Shown here: in pieces, positions 25,657-34,562 of the stretch
Position numbering within the stretch: the first letter of the stretch is position 1
Layout of the letters: each line of letters begins with the position of its first letter
Source: DATARH01 sp035504235
GTDB lineage: Bacteria; Pseudomonadota; Alphaproteobacteria; ATCC43930; CGMCC-115725
Assembly (NCBI GenBank): GCA_035504235.1
Contig: DATJSH010000082.1
Coordinates: 1-35,210, forward strand
Reading direction: 5' to 3'
Length of the DNA: 35,210 bases
The notes under the pieces: model-generated
The model's database searches: none
The model's input: only the letters and a program-made list of their open reading frames with translations
What the model was told of the DNA's origin: nothing
Program-made: the position numbers and the translations under genes

Positions 25657-26619
25657 CTAGGCGCGAATCTCCTGGCGCTGGAACAGCACGTAGGCGATGG
25701 CGAAGATGAGAATCGTCGCTGCGATAAGCCCCGTTAGTTGCGGCCAGATCAGCACAAAGCTTTGCGTCACCGGTAGTGGCGCACCGAGCACCGCGCCTTC
25801 GAGCTGGCTCAGTAGCACCGGCCCTAGCGCGCGCGTCGCCGGCTGCAGCAGGGCGAGCGCCGTCTCGGCGTAAAGCGTGTTTGGCGAAAGGCGGTCGATG
25901 ATCTGCTGGACGTTGAGGTAGGCGAGGCGCGGCCCGAGGATGCCTTCGGGCGGCCCGGCGACGAGGCTGGTGATGATCGGCGTGATGATTGACCAGAACA
26001 GCGAGAACAGCAGCCAGGTGCCGAGCGCCGCCAGCGCCGCGGTGGCCGGCGCTCGGAACAGCACCGAGAACAGCATCGCCAGCGCCAGCCAGACACCGCC
26101 GTAAGCAATCGTCGCGACGAGGAAACCCAGCATCCGGATCATTTCCTCGGTGCTCGGCGGCAGGCCCAGCAGCAACAGACCGAGCCCGATCACCAGGAGC
26201 CACAGTGCGATCAGCGCGATCGTCAGCGACAGCAGCGCGCCGAGAAATTTGCCGAGAAGCAAGGCGTCGCGGTAGATCGGCTGGGCGAGCACACGGCTCA
26301 GCGTGCGGCGGTTGAACTCGCCGTTCACCGAATCGAAGGTGAGCGCGATCGCCACCAGCGGGATCAGAAAGCCCAGGAGTCCGATGAACGAAAACGGCAA
26401 CGGATCCTGCGTCATCGTCAACAGGCGCAGGAACAGGAACGGGCTCTCGCCGATGGTCTGGCGGATTGCCTGGATCGCCAGATAGGCCGCATAAAGCGCG
26501 GTCAGAAAGACCAGCGCTTCGAGGATGCGCATCCGCGCGCTCGACAGATGATCCGCGGTCTCCTTCGCGACGACGGTACCGAGGCCGGTCCACGGCGAGC
26601 CGCGTCTATTGGATATCAT
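25657..26619 (-). CDS. ABC-2 type transporter permease
   Basis: The inner-membrane subunit of an ABC transporter, 320 residues. After an N-terminal soluble stretch (MISNRRGSPWTGLGTVVAKE) there are about six hydrophobic segments, including ILEALVFLTALYAAYLAI, FSFIGLLGFLIPLVAIAL, a long run of Leu/Val/Ala near LTIALIALWLLVIGLGL, and a final TGLIAATILIFAIAYVLF. Between the first pair is FDSVNGEFNRRTLSRVLAQPIYR, a segment typical of the NosY-like/ABC-2 group. The ATG at 26619 overlaps the ATPase 3' end by 14 bases. The transported substrate is unknown. Confidence 0.85.
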   Translation of the reverse strand: MISNRRGSPWTGLGTVVAKETADHLSSARMRILEALVFLTALYAAYLAIQAIRQTIGESPFLFLRLLTMTQDPLPFSFIGLLGFLIPLVAIALTFDSVNGEFNRRTLSRVLAQPIYRDALLLGKFLGALLSLTIALIALWLLVIGLGLLLLGLPPSTEEMIRMLGFLVATIAYGGVWLALAMLFSVLFRAPATAALAALGTWLLFSLFWSIITPIITSLVAGPPEGILGPRLAYLNVQQIIDRLSPNTLYAETALALLQPATRALGPVLLSQLEGAVLGAPLPVTQSFVLIWPQLTGLIAATILIFAIAYVLFQRQEIRA

Positions 26620-27547
26620 CGCGCGCCTCCGCGAAATACCGCGCATAAACCTCGTTGAGACTCGGCGTGGCATAATGGATGCCGGTCAGCTCGACCGTCC
26701 CGGCGAGGTGACGGGCGATGGCGGCGCGCAAATCGCGTTGGCCATCCACCCGGTAGCGGTCGCCGCCCAGCGGCTGCACGCGCACGACGCCGGGGATTTC
26801 GCCAAGGCGCTCGGGCACGCCGTTGCCGTTTGCCTCGACATCGATCACATAGCCGCCGCCGAGCACCTGCGCGGCTAGTTCGGTCACCGTGCCGGACAGT
26901 GCGAGCTTGCCCCGGTTGAACAGCGCCACCCGATCGCACACGCTCTGCACCTGGTCGAGGTGATGCGACGACAGCAGCACCGCGGTGCCGTCGGCCTTGA
27001 GCCCACGGATCATGTCGAGGAACTCCTGCGTCGAATGCGGATCGAGCGCGGTCGTCGGCTCGTCGAGCACCGCGACGCTCGGGCGTTTCATGAGGATTTC
27101 CGCGAGCCCCAGCCGCTGCCGCATGCCCTGCGAATAGGTCGTTACTCGCGAGTGCCCGACATGCCCCAGCCCGACCCGGTCGAGCGCGGCCGCGAAGCGC
27201 TCGTCGATCTCGCGCCGCGTGAGGCCGGCGAGCCGGCCAGTATAGGCCAGGTTGTCGCGTGCCGACATGTTCTCGTAGAAACCGATCTGGTCGGGCAGGT
27301 ACCCCACTCGGCGCTTCACTTCGAGCGGGTCGCGCAGCGGGTTGAACCCGGCGACGACCGCCTGCCCGCTGGTTGGCTCGGTCAGGCCCAAGAGCATCAG
27401 GATCGTCGTCGTCTTGCCCGAGCCGTTGGGGCCGAGAATGCCGACGATCTCGCCTGCCGCGACCTCGAAATCGACGTGATCGACCGCGAGGTTCGCGCCG
27501 TAGCGCTTGGTCAGCGCCCGAGCCTCGATAACGATGTCGCCCGCCAT
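26606..27547 (-). CDS. ABC transporter ATP-binding protein
   Basis: The cytoplasmic ATPase of the same transporter, 313 residues. Walker A is GPNGSGKTTT in IVGILGPNGSGKTTTILML, the Q-loop region is VGYLPDQIGFY, the ABC signature is degenerate (YSQGMRQR rather than LSGGQ), Walker B is VAVLDEPTTALDP and the switch His is in LLSSHH. A C-terminal extension of about 90 residues follows, as in NosF- and DrrA/CcmA-like ATPases. It lies 27 bases after the NEW3-domain gene and overlaps the permease start, forming a three-gene unit. Confidence 0.92.
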   Translation of the reverse strand: MAGDIVIEARALTKRYGANLAVDHVDFEVAAGEIVGILGPNGSGKTTTILMLLGLTEPTSGQAVVAGFNPLRDPLEVKRRVGYLPDQIGFYENMSARDNLAYTGRLAGLTRREIDERFAAALDRVGLGHVGHSRVTTYSQGMRQRLGLAEILMKRPSVAVLDEPTTALDPHSTQEFLDMIRGLKADGTAVLLSSHHLDQVQSVCDRVALFNRGKLALSGTVTELAAQVLGGGYVIDVEANGNGVPERLGEIPGVVRVQPLGGDRYRVDGQRDLRAAIARHLAGTVELTGIHYATPSLNEVYARYFAEARDDIQ

Positions 27548-27574
27548 CGCTCTGCCTCCCGCCGCCGGCCGGTT

Positions 27575-28750
27575 CTAGCGGCGGCCGAAGCGGGCGACGG
27601 CGAAGACGACGACCAGGAGCGCGACGGCGATGATCGCGATGCCGATCGCACCCCACAGTGTCGAGGTCAGCACGGTGATGCGGAAATTCGCCGATTCCGA
27701 AATGCCCCCGGTCGCGGCGGCGCGCACGGTCATCTGGTAGTCGCCGGCGATGGCGCGGGCCGACGGGGTCAGCGTCATCTTGACGTCCTGCGATTTCCCG
27801 GCCGCGACTTCCGGCACGGTCTTGGGGTCGAACGCCGTTTTCCAGCCCTCGGGTGCCGTCGCCGACAACTCGACATCGCGCGCCGCCTCGCTGCCGTCAT
27901 TGTGCAAGACGACGGTCAGCTGGCTGTCCTGCCCGGCATAAGCATCGCCGGACAGCCGCCCGCCTTCGCCCGAGACCGCGAGCCGCGGCTGCCCGAGGAC
28001 GGTGAGCGATACCGGCAAATCGGCGTTCGCCTGTTCGGTGCGGGCGTGGATCGTCATCTTGTAGTCGCCGGCCGGGGTCTCGCGCGGCAGGCTCACCGCC
28101 GCGTCGAGGTCCTTCGACTTGCCGGCTTCGACTGGGATGCTGGTGAGCTGCTGCGAGCCATAGGCCTCGCTGAACGTGACCTGGAAGTTTTTCGGCGCAT
28201 CGGCGGTCATGTTGATCGTCGCGTTGCGGCCGCTGTCGTTGGTCACCGTTACCCGGTATTTGAACGCGGTCGTCGAGGTGCCGCGCAAATCCGGGAAATT
28301 CGTCGTCATCTTCAGCTTGGCCGGGACCTCTTGGCCGACCGTCACGGTGACGGGCAGCTTCAGATCCTGGCTGCCGCTTTTCGCTTCGACCGTGAAGCTG
28401 TAATTGCCCTGGCCGGCGCCGGCGGGCGGTTCGAGACGCAGCTGCAGGCTCTCGTCCGAATCCGGGCCGACCTCGACCGCCCCGACCGGCTGGCCGCCGC
28501 CGAGAATGGTCGCCTTCCAGCCCTGCGCGACCTCGGGTGTCGACAAGGTGAATTCCTGGGGGGGCAGCTTGTAGTTGTGGATCGACAGATCGATCGTGGC
28601 CGTCTCGCCCGCCTTGACCGTCAACGTTGGATAGCGCGTCGTCAGAAAGACGCCACTGATGCCCTGGCTCTGGTCGGCTGCGAGCGCCACTTGGCTGACC
28701 GGCCACGCGTTCGCGGCAAGAAAAGCGACAACGATAAGCCGCTTCAGCAT
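27575..28750 (-). CDS. Exported NEW3-domain membrane-anchored protein
   Basis: A 391-residue protein that appears to be the extracytoplasmic part of the adjacent ABC system. A signal peptide (residues 1-28, ending ALAADQ) is followed by repeated Ig-like modules resembling the NPCBM-associated NEW3 domain. Each has a VKAGETATIDLSIHN- or VEAGKSKDLD-type edge and ends with GDYKMTI, GNYSFTV or GDYQMTV strands. A C-terminal membrane segment (LWGAIGIAIIAVALLVVVFAVA) and basic RFGRR end anchor it. The ATG at 28750 follows a strong GGAGGA. A weak promoter candidate lies upstream on the minus strand: TTGATC at 28891-28896 and TGTGAG at 28868-28873, spacing 17. NEW3 modules often bind carbohydrate; the ligand here is unknown. 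Confidence 0.85.
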   Translation of the reverse strand: MLKRLIVVAFLAANAWPVSQVALAADQSQGISGVFLTTRYPTLTVKAGETATIDLSIHNYKLPPQEFTLSTPEVAQGWKATILGGGQPVGAVEVGPDSDESLQLRLEPPAGAGQGNYSFTVEAKSGSQDLKLPVTVTVGQEVPAKLKMTTNFPDLRGTSTTAFKYRVTVTNDSGRNATINMTADAPKNFQVTFSEAYGSQQLTSIPVEAGKSKDLDAAVSLPRETPAGDYKMTIHARTEQANADLPVSLTVLGQPRLAVSGEGGRLSGDAYAGQDSQLTVVLHNDGSEAARDVELSATAPEGWKTAFDPKTVPEVAAGKSQDVKMTLTPSARAIAGDYQMTVRAAATGGISESANFRITVLTSTLWGAIGIAIIAVALLVVVFAVARFGRR

Positions 28751-28936
28751 CCGGGATTCCTCCTTCTTTCGCCCCTTGCCCCAAAGCCGCCGGCGCGTCG
28801 CCGAGAATAGGCGGCTTCGGGCGCCCGCGCGCAGCGGGATGTGGCCGCGTCTCCAGGCGGGCCGGCGCTCACATAGATCACCGGGCACCGGATCAACACT
28901 TAAGTTTTTGTAATGTGGTTCGCTTTCCTCGCCTGC

Positions 28937-29764
28937 TCAGAACAGGCCAAAAAGCCATCCTTTGTGCGGCTGGCCCGGCGCGGAATTGCCGGCGACCAGG
29001 GCATATGCGTCTTCGTACCAATGGCTGCCGGGATAGTTGTAGCCCAGAACGGCAGCGTTTGCCTGGGCTTCCTTGGTCAGGCCCAGCGCCAGATCGCATT
29101 CGACAAGGCGTTCCAGCGCCTCGGGCACGTGTGTCGTGGTCTGGTAGTTGTCGATCACCCGCTTGAAGCGGTTCATCGCCGCCAGATATTCCCCCTGCTT
29201 CAAATAGTAGCGGCCAATTTCCATCTCCTTGCCGGCGAGATGGTCGTGCGTGAAATCGAGCTTCAGCTTGGCGTCCTGCGCATATTTGCTGTCGGGGAAG
29301 CGGCGCACCACGTCATCGAGCGCTTTGACCGCCTGTTCGGTGACCTTCTGGTCCCGGCCGACATCGGTGATCTGGATGTAATAGCAGATCGCCTTCACGT
29401 AATAGGCATAGGCGATCTCCTTATTGCCGGGATGCAGCTGAATGAAGCGGTCGGCGGCGAGGATCGCGTCGTCAAACTTGCCGTTGGCGTAGTCGGCATA
29501 GATCGCCATTAGCTCGGCCTTTGTCGCCCAGACCGAGTAAGGGTGCTGGCTCTCGACCTGGCCAAAGGTTGTCGCAGCCTTGGCGTAGTCCTCATTGACC
29601 ATTTGGTCCATGGCCGTGTTGTAAAGGTCATCGACCGGTTTCTCGATATAGGCTTGGTTTTTGTCGCCGCCGCCACACGCGGCGAGCGCCAGCAACAACA
29701 AACCGGCGGCGGGGCGCGACGGCATGCCCGCCCGAGAGCACCGCGACGAAAACGACAGGGGCAT
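28937..29764 (-). CDS. bamD: Outer-membrane assembly lipoprotein BamD
   Basis: BamD is the essential TPR lipoprotein of the BAM complex that folds beta-barrels into the outer membrane. The product (275 residues from the chosen start) has a lipoprotein signal with LALAAC, then TPR repeats: LYNTAMDQMVNEDYAKAATTFGQVESQHPYS, AILAADRFIQLHPGNK, ALDDVVRRFPDSKYAQDAK and MNRFKRVIDNYQTT. The start is uncertain: ATGs at 29764 and 29725 and a GTG at 29812 all give signal peptides and none has a clear ribosome site. It follows lpxC, the usual lpxC-bamD order, but recN is not next. Confidence 0.94.
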   Translation of the reverse strand: MPLSFSSRCSRAGMPSRPAAGLLLLALAACGGGDKNQAYIEKPVDDLYNTAMDQMVNEDYAKAATTFGQVESQHPYSVWATKAELMAIYADYANGKFDDAILAADRFIQLHPGNKEIAYAYYVKAICYYIQITDVGRDQKVTEQAVKALDDVVRRFPDSKYAQDAKLKLDFTHDHLAGKEMEIGRYYLKQGEYLAAMNRFKRVIDNYQTTTHVPEALERLVECDLALGLTKEAQANAAVLGYNYPGSHWYEDAYALVAGNSAPGQPHKGWLFGLF

Positions 29765-29850
29765 CACCGAACCGATTTCAACGTTACCGCCAATTGGCAC
29801 GCTACCAATCACTCCGGCTTATAGCACGGATTGGCGGTCCGCCGAGATTC

Positions 29851-30777
29851 TCAGGCGCAAGCGCCCCGTCGCTGCTCCGGCCAGGCAATCGCCGCCAGGT
29901 CCGGGGTGTCGGCGAGCGTCGTTTCGCGCCACGCCGCGGGGTCGGCGAACAATGCGGCGAGCAGCATCCGCGTGTGCGCATGGCCCGACCGTGACCCGCG
30001 GAAATGGCCAACGATCGGGGCGCCGGCGAGATAGAGATCACCAAAGGCGTCGAGCAGCTTGTGGCGCACGAACTCGTCGGCATAGCGCAACCCGTCGCGG
30101 TTCAGCACCTTGTCGCCGTTGACCACCACCGCGTTCTCAAGCGAGCCACCCTGCACCAGCCCGGCGGCCTTGAGGCGCTCGACATCCTCGAGCATGCCAA
30201 AGCTGCGCGCGCGGCTAAGCTCGGTGCGGAACGTCTCGGCCTCGAAAGCGACCGTCATGTCCTGGAAGCGAATAAGCGGGTTCTCGAATTCGATCTCGAA
30301 GCTCATCGAGAAGCCGTGATCGGGAAGCAGCGCGGCGCTGGCCCCGTTGCTGCTGATCTCGATCGGCTTCAGCACCTTGATCGCCCGCCGAGGAAAATCC
30401 TGGTCCACAAAACCCGCGCGATCAATCATCGCCAGGAACGGAGCAGCGCTGCCATCCATCGCCGGTACTTCGGCACCATCGAGCTCGACGATCGCATTGT
30501 CGATGCCGCCGCCGGCAAACGCGGCCATCAGATGCTCGACGGTCTTGATCTCGATGCCTTCGCCGTTCGACAGGACCGTGCACAGCGTGGCATTGACGGT
30601 GTTGGTCCACAGCGCCTTGATTTCGGCGCCGGCGTCGATCCGGCGGAAGACAATGCCGGCGCCGGGCGCCGCGGGCAGCAGCCGCATCGTGACGCGCTCG
30701 CCGCCGTGAAGCCCGATCCCACGACAGCTGGCCGCATTTGCTAGTGTCCGCTGCCGGATGATTCCCTTATCCCCCAC
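29851..30777 (-). CDS. lpxC: UDP-3-O-acyl-N-acetylglucosamine deacetylase
   Basis: LpxC is the zinc enzyme that commits to lipid A synthesis by removing the N-acetyl group. The approximately 308-residue protein begins its fold at SCRGIGLHGGERVTM. Zinc ligands are His in TVEHLMAAFAG and His plus Asp in VRHKLLDAFGDLYL, and the catalytic His is in GHFRGSRSGHAHTR. The start at GTG 30777 was preferred because AGAAGG lies five bases upstream; another GTG at 30792 extends it by 5 codons but has no ribosome site. An AT-rich stretch of about 190 bases separates it from ftsZ and may hold its own promoter. Confidence 0.96.
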   Translation of the reverse strand: MGDKGIIRQRTLANAASCRGIGLHGGERVTMRLLPAAPGAGIVFRRIDAGAEIKALWTNTVNATLCTVLSNGEGIEIKTVEHLMAAFAGGGIDNAIVELDGAEVPAMDGSAAPFLAMIDRAGFVDQDFPRRAIKVLKPIEISSNGASAALLPDHGFSMSFEIEFENPLIRFQDMTVAFEAETFRTELSRARSFGMLEDVERLKAAGLVQGGSLENAVVVNGDKVLNRDGLRYADEFVRHKLLDAFGDLYLAGAPIVGHFRGSRSGHAHTRMLLAALFADPAAWRETTLADTPDLAAIAWPEQRRGACA

Positions 30778-30984
30778 AATGACCTTCTGCACTCAAAAAA
30801 TGCAACGACCCCGGCGAGCAAACTAACCAATGCTTTGGGATCGTTACAAATCACTCTTTGTTGCAGTTTGTTGCATAACCGAAGCCATATTTCATCAATA
30901 AATTCAAATATATAGAGATCACGTCCCAGAGGCGCGGCAGCGCGCGCAAAGGTGCGTGCGCCGCAAGGGGCCGCGCGATTCGGG

Positions 30985-32523
30985 TCAGTTCGCCTGCCGG
31001 CGCAGAAACGCGGGGATGTCGAGGAGGTCGTCTTCCTTGCTGTTGGCGCTGCGCTCATCGGCTTCGAGCGGCGTCAACCGCGGCTGGTTCGGGCGTGTCG
31101 CCGCGGGCGCCGCCGGCGCAGCGGGGGCCGGGCGCGGCGCGGCAGCCGGCGGAGGCGCAACCGGCGCCGCGGCGGGCGGCTGCATGCGAACCCGGCCGAC
31201 ACCGGTCACGCGCTCGATCAGGCTTGGCACGCGGGCCCGCGGGCGTCCCGGTGCGTCGCCGGCCGACGGCACGGCCGGATGGGCGAGCGGCACTTGGCGC
31301 GGCGTGCCGGGATCGACCGGTTTTGGCGCGATGAAAGCGCCGCTGCGCAGCGCGGCGCTTTCCGCCGCCTCGGCAGCGGGCGGTGAAGGTTCGGCGGCCG
31401 GCAGCGTTGGCGCCGATGCGCGCAGTTCCGCGCGCGGCGGGGTTGGCACCGCGTTCTGCGTCAGCATCGGTTGCGTATAGCCGCCGCGCAACGGTGCGCT
31501 CGGTTCGGGCAGGCGCGTCGCCAAGGTCGGCGCGCGCTCGCCCTGCGGATTGTTGTCGCCATCGATGCCGGTCGCGACGACCGAAATGCGCATCCGGCCC
31601 TGCAGCTTCTCGTCGAAGGTCGATCCGAAGATGATGTTCGCGTTCGGGTCGACCTCTTCGCGGACACGATTGGCCGCCTCGTCGACCTCGAACAGGGTCA
31701 TGTCGAGACCGCCAGTGATGTTGATAAGCACGCCGCGCGCGCCCTTCATCGACACGTCTTCGAGGAGCGGGTTGGAGATCGCCGCCTCGGCCGCATCGAC
31801 GGCGCGCCGCTCGCCCTCGGCTTCGCCGGTGCCCATCATCGCCTTGCCCATTTCGCTCATCACGGCGCGGACATCGGCGAAGTCGAGATTGATCAGGCCG
31901 GGCATCACCATAAGGTCGGTGACGCCGCGCACGCCAGAGTACAACACGTCGTCGGCCATCTTGAACGCGTCGACGAAGGTGGTGCGTTCGTTGGCGATGC
32001 GGAACAAGTTCTGATTCGGGATGATGATCAGCGTATCGACGAAGCTTTGTAATTCTTGAATACCGGCTTCGGCGATCTTCATGCGCTTCGCGCCTTCGAA
32101 CTGGAATGGCTTGGTAACGACGCCGACCGTGAGGATGCCGGCTTCGCGCGCAGCACGCGCGATGACCGGGGCTGCACCGGTTCCGGTACCGCCGCCCATG
32201 CCGGCGGTAATGAACACCATGTTGGCGCCCTCCACCGCGGCCATAATTTCATCGAGCGCTTCCTCGGCAGCGCTGCGTCCAACCTCGGGGCGGGAGCCGG
32301 CGCCGAGCCCGCGAGTCACGCTGACGCCCAATTGGATGCGTCGCTCCGCCAGCGATTGCTGCATCGCCTGCGCATCCGTGTTGCAGATCACGAAATCGCA
32401 GCCGATCAGATTGGATCGGATCATGTTGTTGACGGCATTGCCGCCGGCGCCCCCGACGCCGATTACGGTGATGCGGGGCTTTAACTCGTTCTCTTCTTGA
32501 GGAATGGTAAGACTGATGGTCAT
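30985..32523 (-). CDS. ftsZ: Cell division protein FtsZ
   Basis: FtsZ is the tubulin-like GTPase that forms the division ring. The 512-residue product has the N-terminal GTP-binding domain with VIGVGGAGGNAVNNMI, the tubulin signature GMGGGTGTGAAP, and the T7 catalytic loop region NLDFADVR. After the globular core (to about residue 325) is a long Pro/Ala-rich linker typical of alphaproteobacteria, with the conserved SLIERVTGV segment and the C-terminal peptide DDLLDIPAFLRRQAN that binds FtsA and other partners. The ATG has GGAGGG upstream. It follows ftsA by 18 bases. Confidence 0.98.
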   Translation of the reverse strand: MTISLTIPQEENELKPRITVIGVGGAGGNAVNNMIRSNLIGCDFVICNTDAQAMQQSLAERRIQLGVSVTRGLGAGSRPEVGRSAAEEALDEIMAAVEGANMVFITAGMGGGTGTGAAPVIARAAREAGILTVGVVTKPFQFEGAKRMKIAEAGIQELQSFVDTLIIIPNQNLFRIANERTTFVDAFKMADDVLYSGVRGVTDLMVMPGLINLDFADVRAVMSEMGKAMMGTGEAEGERRAVDAAEAAISNPLLEDVSMKGARGVLINITGGLDMTLFEVDEAANRVREEVDPNANIIFGSTFDEKLQGRMRISVVATGIDGDNNPQGERAPTLATRLPEPSAPLRGGYTQPMLTQNAVPTPPRAELRASAPTLPAAEPSPPAAEAAESAALRSGAFIAPKPVDPGTPRQVPLAHPAVPSAGDAPGRPRARVPSLIERVTGVGRVRMQPPAAAPVAPPPAAAPRPAPAAPAAPAATRPNQPRLTPLEADERSANSKEDDLLDIPAFLRRQAN

Positions 32524-32541
32524 TCTACCCTCCGATGCGAT

Positions 32542-33777
32542 TCAAATGTTTTCTTTGAGCCAGCGCACCAAACCGAAACCGCGCCAATCCGGCAGTCCAA
32601 TAGACGTACGGATCGCGCGCGGCGTTTCAGCGCGTTCAGAAAAGGCGAAATGGACGAGGCCGGCCGAGGTCGCGAAAGCCGGGCCGCTGATTGCCGGCGC
32701 CAGACCGCCGATGCGCAGCGGCGTGCCGACACGCACCTGCTTGTCGAGGATCAAGGCCGCCAATTCGCGTACGCCCGCGAGCTGACAAGCGCCTCCGGTC
32801 AAAACGACCCGCCGGCCCGACAATTTGTCGAACCCGCTGCGGTCGAGCCGGTCTCGCACCATGTCGAAGGTCTCCTCGAGGCGGGGCGCGATAATTCCGA
32901 TCAGATAGGATTTCGGCACGTGATTGGATTGTGTGTCGTCCTCTTCGCCGATTTGCGGCACCGCGATCATCTCGCGTTCGTCCGTGGACGAGGTGATACA
33001 GCACCCTTGCAGCGTCTTCATCCGCTCAGCGTGGGTGAGGGGCGTCGATAGTCCACGGACAATGTCGTTCGTGACGTGGTTGCCGCCGATCGGAATGCTG
33101 TCGGCAAAGACGAGATTGCCGTCATAGAACACGCTAATGGTGGTGCTGCCGCCCCCCATGTCGATCAGCGTTACGCCGATCTTGGTCTCGTCCTCGACCA
33201 GGGCGCTGAGACCCGCGGCGTAGGGACTGGCCACAAACGCTTCGACGTCGAGATGGCAGCGGCCGAGGCAGGTGGTGATGTTCCGAAGCACCGACGAATC
33301 GGCCGCGACCGCGTGCATGTTCACGGCGAGCTTGACGCCCGACATGCCGCGGGGATCGCGGATACCGCGGCTGCCGTCGATCGAAAACCCGACCGGGATG
33401 GCGTGTATCACCTCGCGACCCGGCGCTTCCTTCATGTGGTGGCCGAGATTGAGTACCCGCTTAAGGTCGCTGTCCCCGACCTCGCGGCCGTTGAGGTTGA
33501 TCTCGCTTTGCACGATGCGCGACGCGTGAAAACCGCCGGAAAGATTGACGACGACGCTTTGCAGCAGCTCGCCGGCCATTTCCTCTGCGGAGTGAATTGC
33601 CGTGATAACCGATTGGGACGCCGCCTCGAGATCGACGATCACGCCATTCCGGACGCCCCGCGACAATTGATGGCCGATGCCCACGATCTTCGGCTGCTCC
33701 CCGTCGGGGCGCGCGATCAAGCAACAGACTTTGCTGGTGCCGATATCGACGATGCCGACCAGGGACCGGTGGATCAT
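32542..33777 (-). CDS. ftsA: Cell division protein FtsA
   Basis: FtsA is the actin-like ATPase that tethers FtsZ to the membrane. The 411-residue protein has the nucleotide-binding loops VGIVDIGTSKVCCLIA near the start, LIDMGGGSTTISVF in the middle and VVLTGGACQLAGV near the C-terminus. The last residues (GFGLVRWLKENI) form the amphipathic membrane-targeting helix. The ATG is 4 bases inside the end of ftsQ, indicating translational coupling, and the stop lies 18 bases before ftsZ. Confidence 0.97.
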   Translation of the reverse strand: MIHRSLVGIVDIGTSKVCCLIARPDGEQPKIVGIGHQLSRGVRNGVIVDLEAASQSVITAIHSAEEMAGELLQSVVVNLSGGFHASRIVQSEINLNGREVGDSDLKRVLNLGHHMKEAPGREVIHAIPVGFSIDGSRGIRDPRGMSGVKLAVNMHAVAADSSVLRNITTCLGRCHLDVEAFVASPYAAGLSALVEDETKIGVTLIDMGGGSTTISVFYDGNLVFADSIPIGGNHVTNDIVRGLSTPLTHAERMKTLQGCCITSSTDEREMIAVPQIGEEDDTQSNHVPKSYLIGIIAPRLEETFDMVRDRLDRSGFDKLSGRRVVLTGGACQLAGVRELAALILDKQVRVGTPLRIGGLAPAISGPAFATSAGLVHFAFSERAETPRAIRTSIGLPDWRGFGLVRWLKENI

Positions 33778-34562
33778 ACCGGGTCTCCCTTGCCCGCCTT
33801 CGACTTTTGCGGTTTCGGCATCAGTTCCGGCGGCAGCCGCAAATAGACGCGATCGGGCAGGCGCAGATCGACGAGCAGGACGCGGCGCTCCAAGACACGG
33901 TGATCCTTCTCGATCGCGGCAAGCCGATGCCAGGCGGCGACCGCGTTTTCCTCAGGCAGCGCCACCGCCACGCCGTTCTTGAACTCGATGTTCCAACGCC
34001 GGCCGCCGATACGAACCGCAGCGGCAACCTGCTGGGCAAGTTGCGGCTCCGTGTCCAGCAACTCGACGACCGCCGCGGCATTGGTAGGCACGTCATCGCC
34101 GACCAGAACCGGCAACCGCGCAAAGGTGCCCAGATTTCGTTCTCCGATCGGCTTGCCGTCGCGATCGATCAGGGTCAACGCCGCGCCGCGCTGCCAAAAC
34201 GCCAACGGCTCTTGCTCGGTCAGAGCGATGAACAGCGTGTCAGGCAGGCGGCGATAGATCGATGCCGTTTTGACCCACGGCACTTGTTCGAGCCGCGCCT
34301 TTGCCGCCGCCGGATCGATTGCGAGAATCGGAGTGCCGCGCACAACGCCGATGGCTGCCAGAATCGCCTGAGCGCTCGCCCGATCGCGGCCTTCGACCTC
34401 CACCGCGCGCACGCGGAAACCGACATCGGCGCTGAGCGCGATCAGACGTTCCTCCAGGCCGGCCCAACTCGTCACCGCGCCGTGACGCATGACGACGGCA
34501 CCGGCTGCGGCGAGCGCGGCCAAGGCGGCCATGAAGGCGAGTCGCCGGATCACGTGTCGCAT
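33774..34562 (-). CDS. ftsQ: Cell division protein FtsQ
   Basis: FtsQ is a bitopic divisome protein linking cytoplasmic and periplasmic components. The 262-residue product has a short cytoplasmic start, one membrane segment (about 8-26, LAFMAALAALAAAGAVV), a POTRA domain (VRAVEVEGRDRASAQAILAAIGV...) and the FtsQ/DivIB beta domain (YRRLPDTLFIALTEQEPLAFWQ...). The ATG at 34562 has GGTGGAG nine bases upstream and overlaps the ddl end by 13 bases; an in-frame TTG at 34583 is the alternative. Basic and Lys-rich C-terminus. Confidence 0.95.
   Translation of the reverse strand: MRHVIRRLAFMAALAALAAAGAVVMRHGAVTSWAGLEERLIALSADVGFRVRAVEVEGRDRASAQAILAAIGVVRGTPILAIDPAAAKARLEQVPWVKTASIYRRLPDTLFIALTEQEPLAFWQRGAALTLIDRDGKPIGERNLGTFARLPVLVGDDVPTNAAAVVELLDTEPQLAQQVAAAVRIGGRRWNIEFKNGVAVALPEENAVAAWHRLAAIEKDHRVLERRVLLVDLRLPDRVYLRLPPELMPKPQKSKAGKGDPV

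Noticed and set aside
26960..28810. A 616-codon plus-strand open frame
   Set aside because: It is antisense to the ABC ATPase and NEW3 genes, whose motifs are clear. Its composition (Arg, His, Gly, Asp-rich, no family motif) is that of a GC-rich shadow frame.
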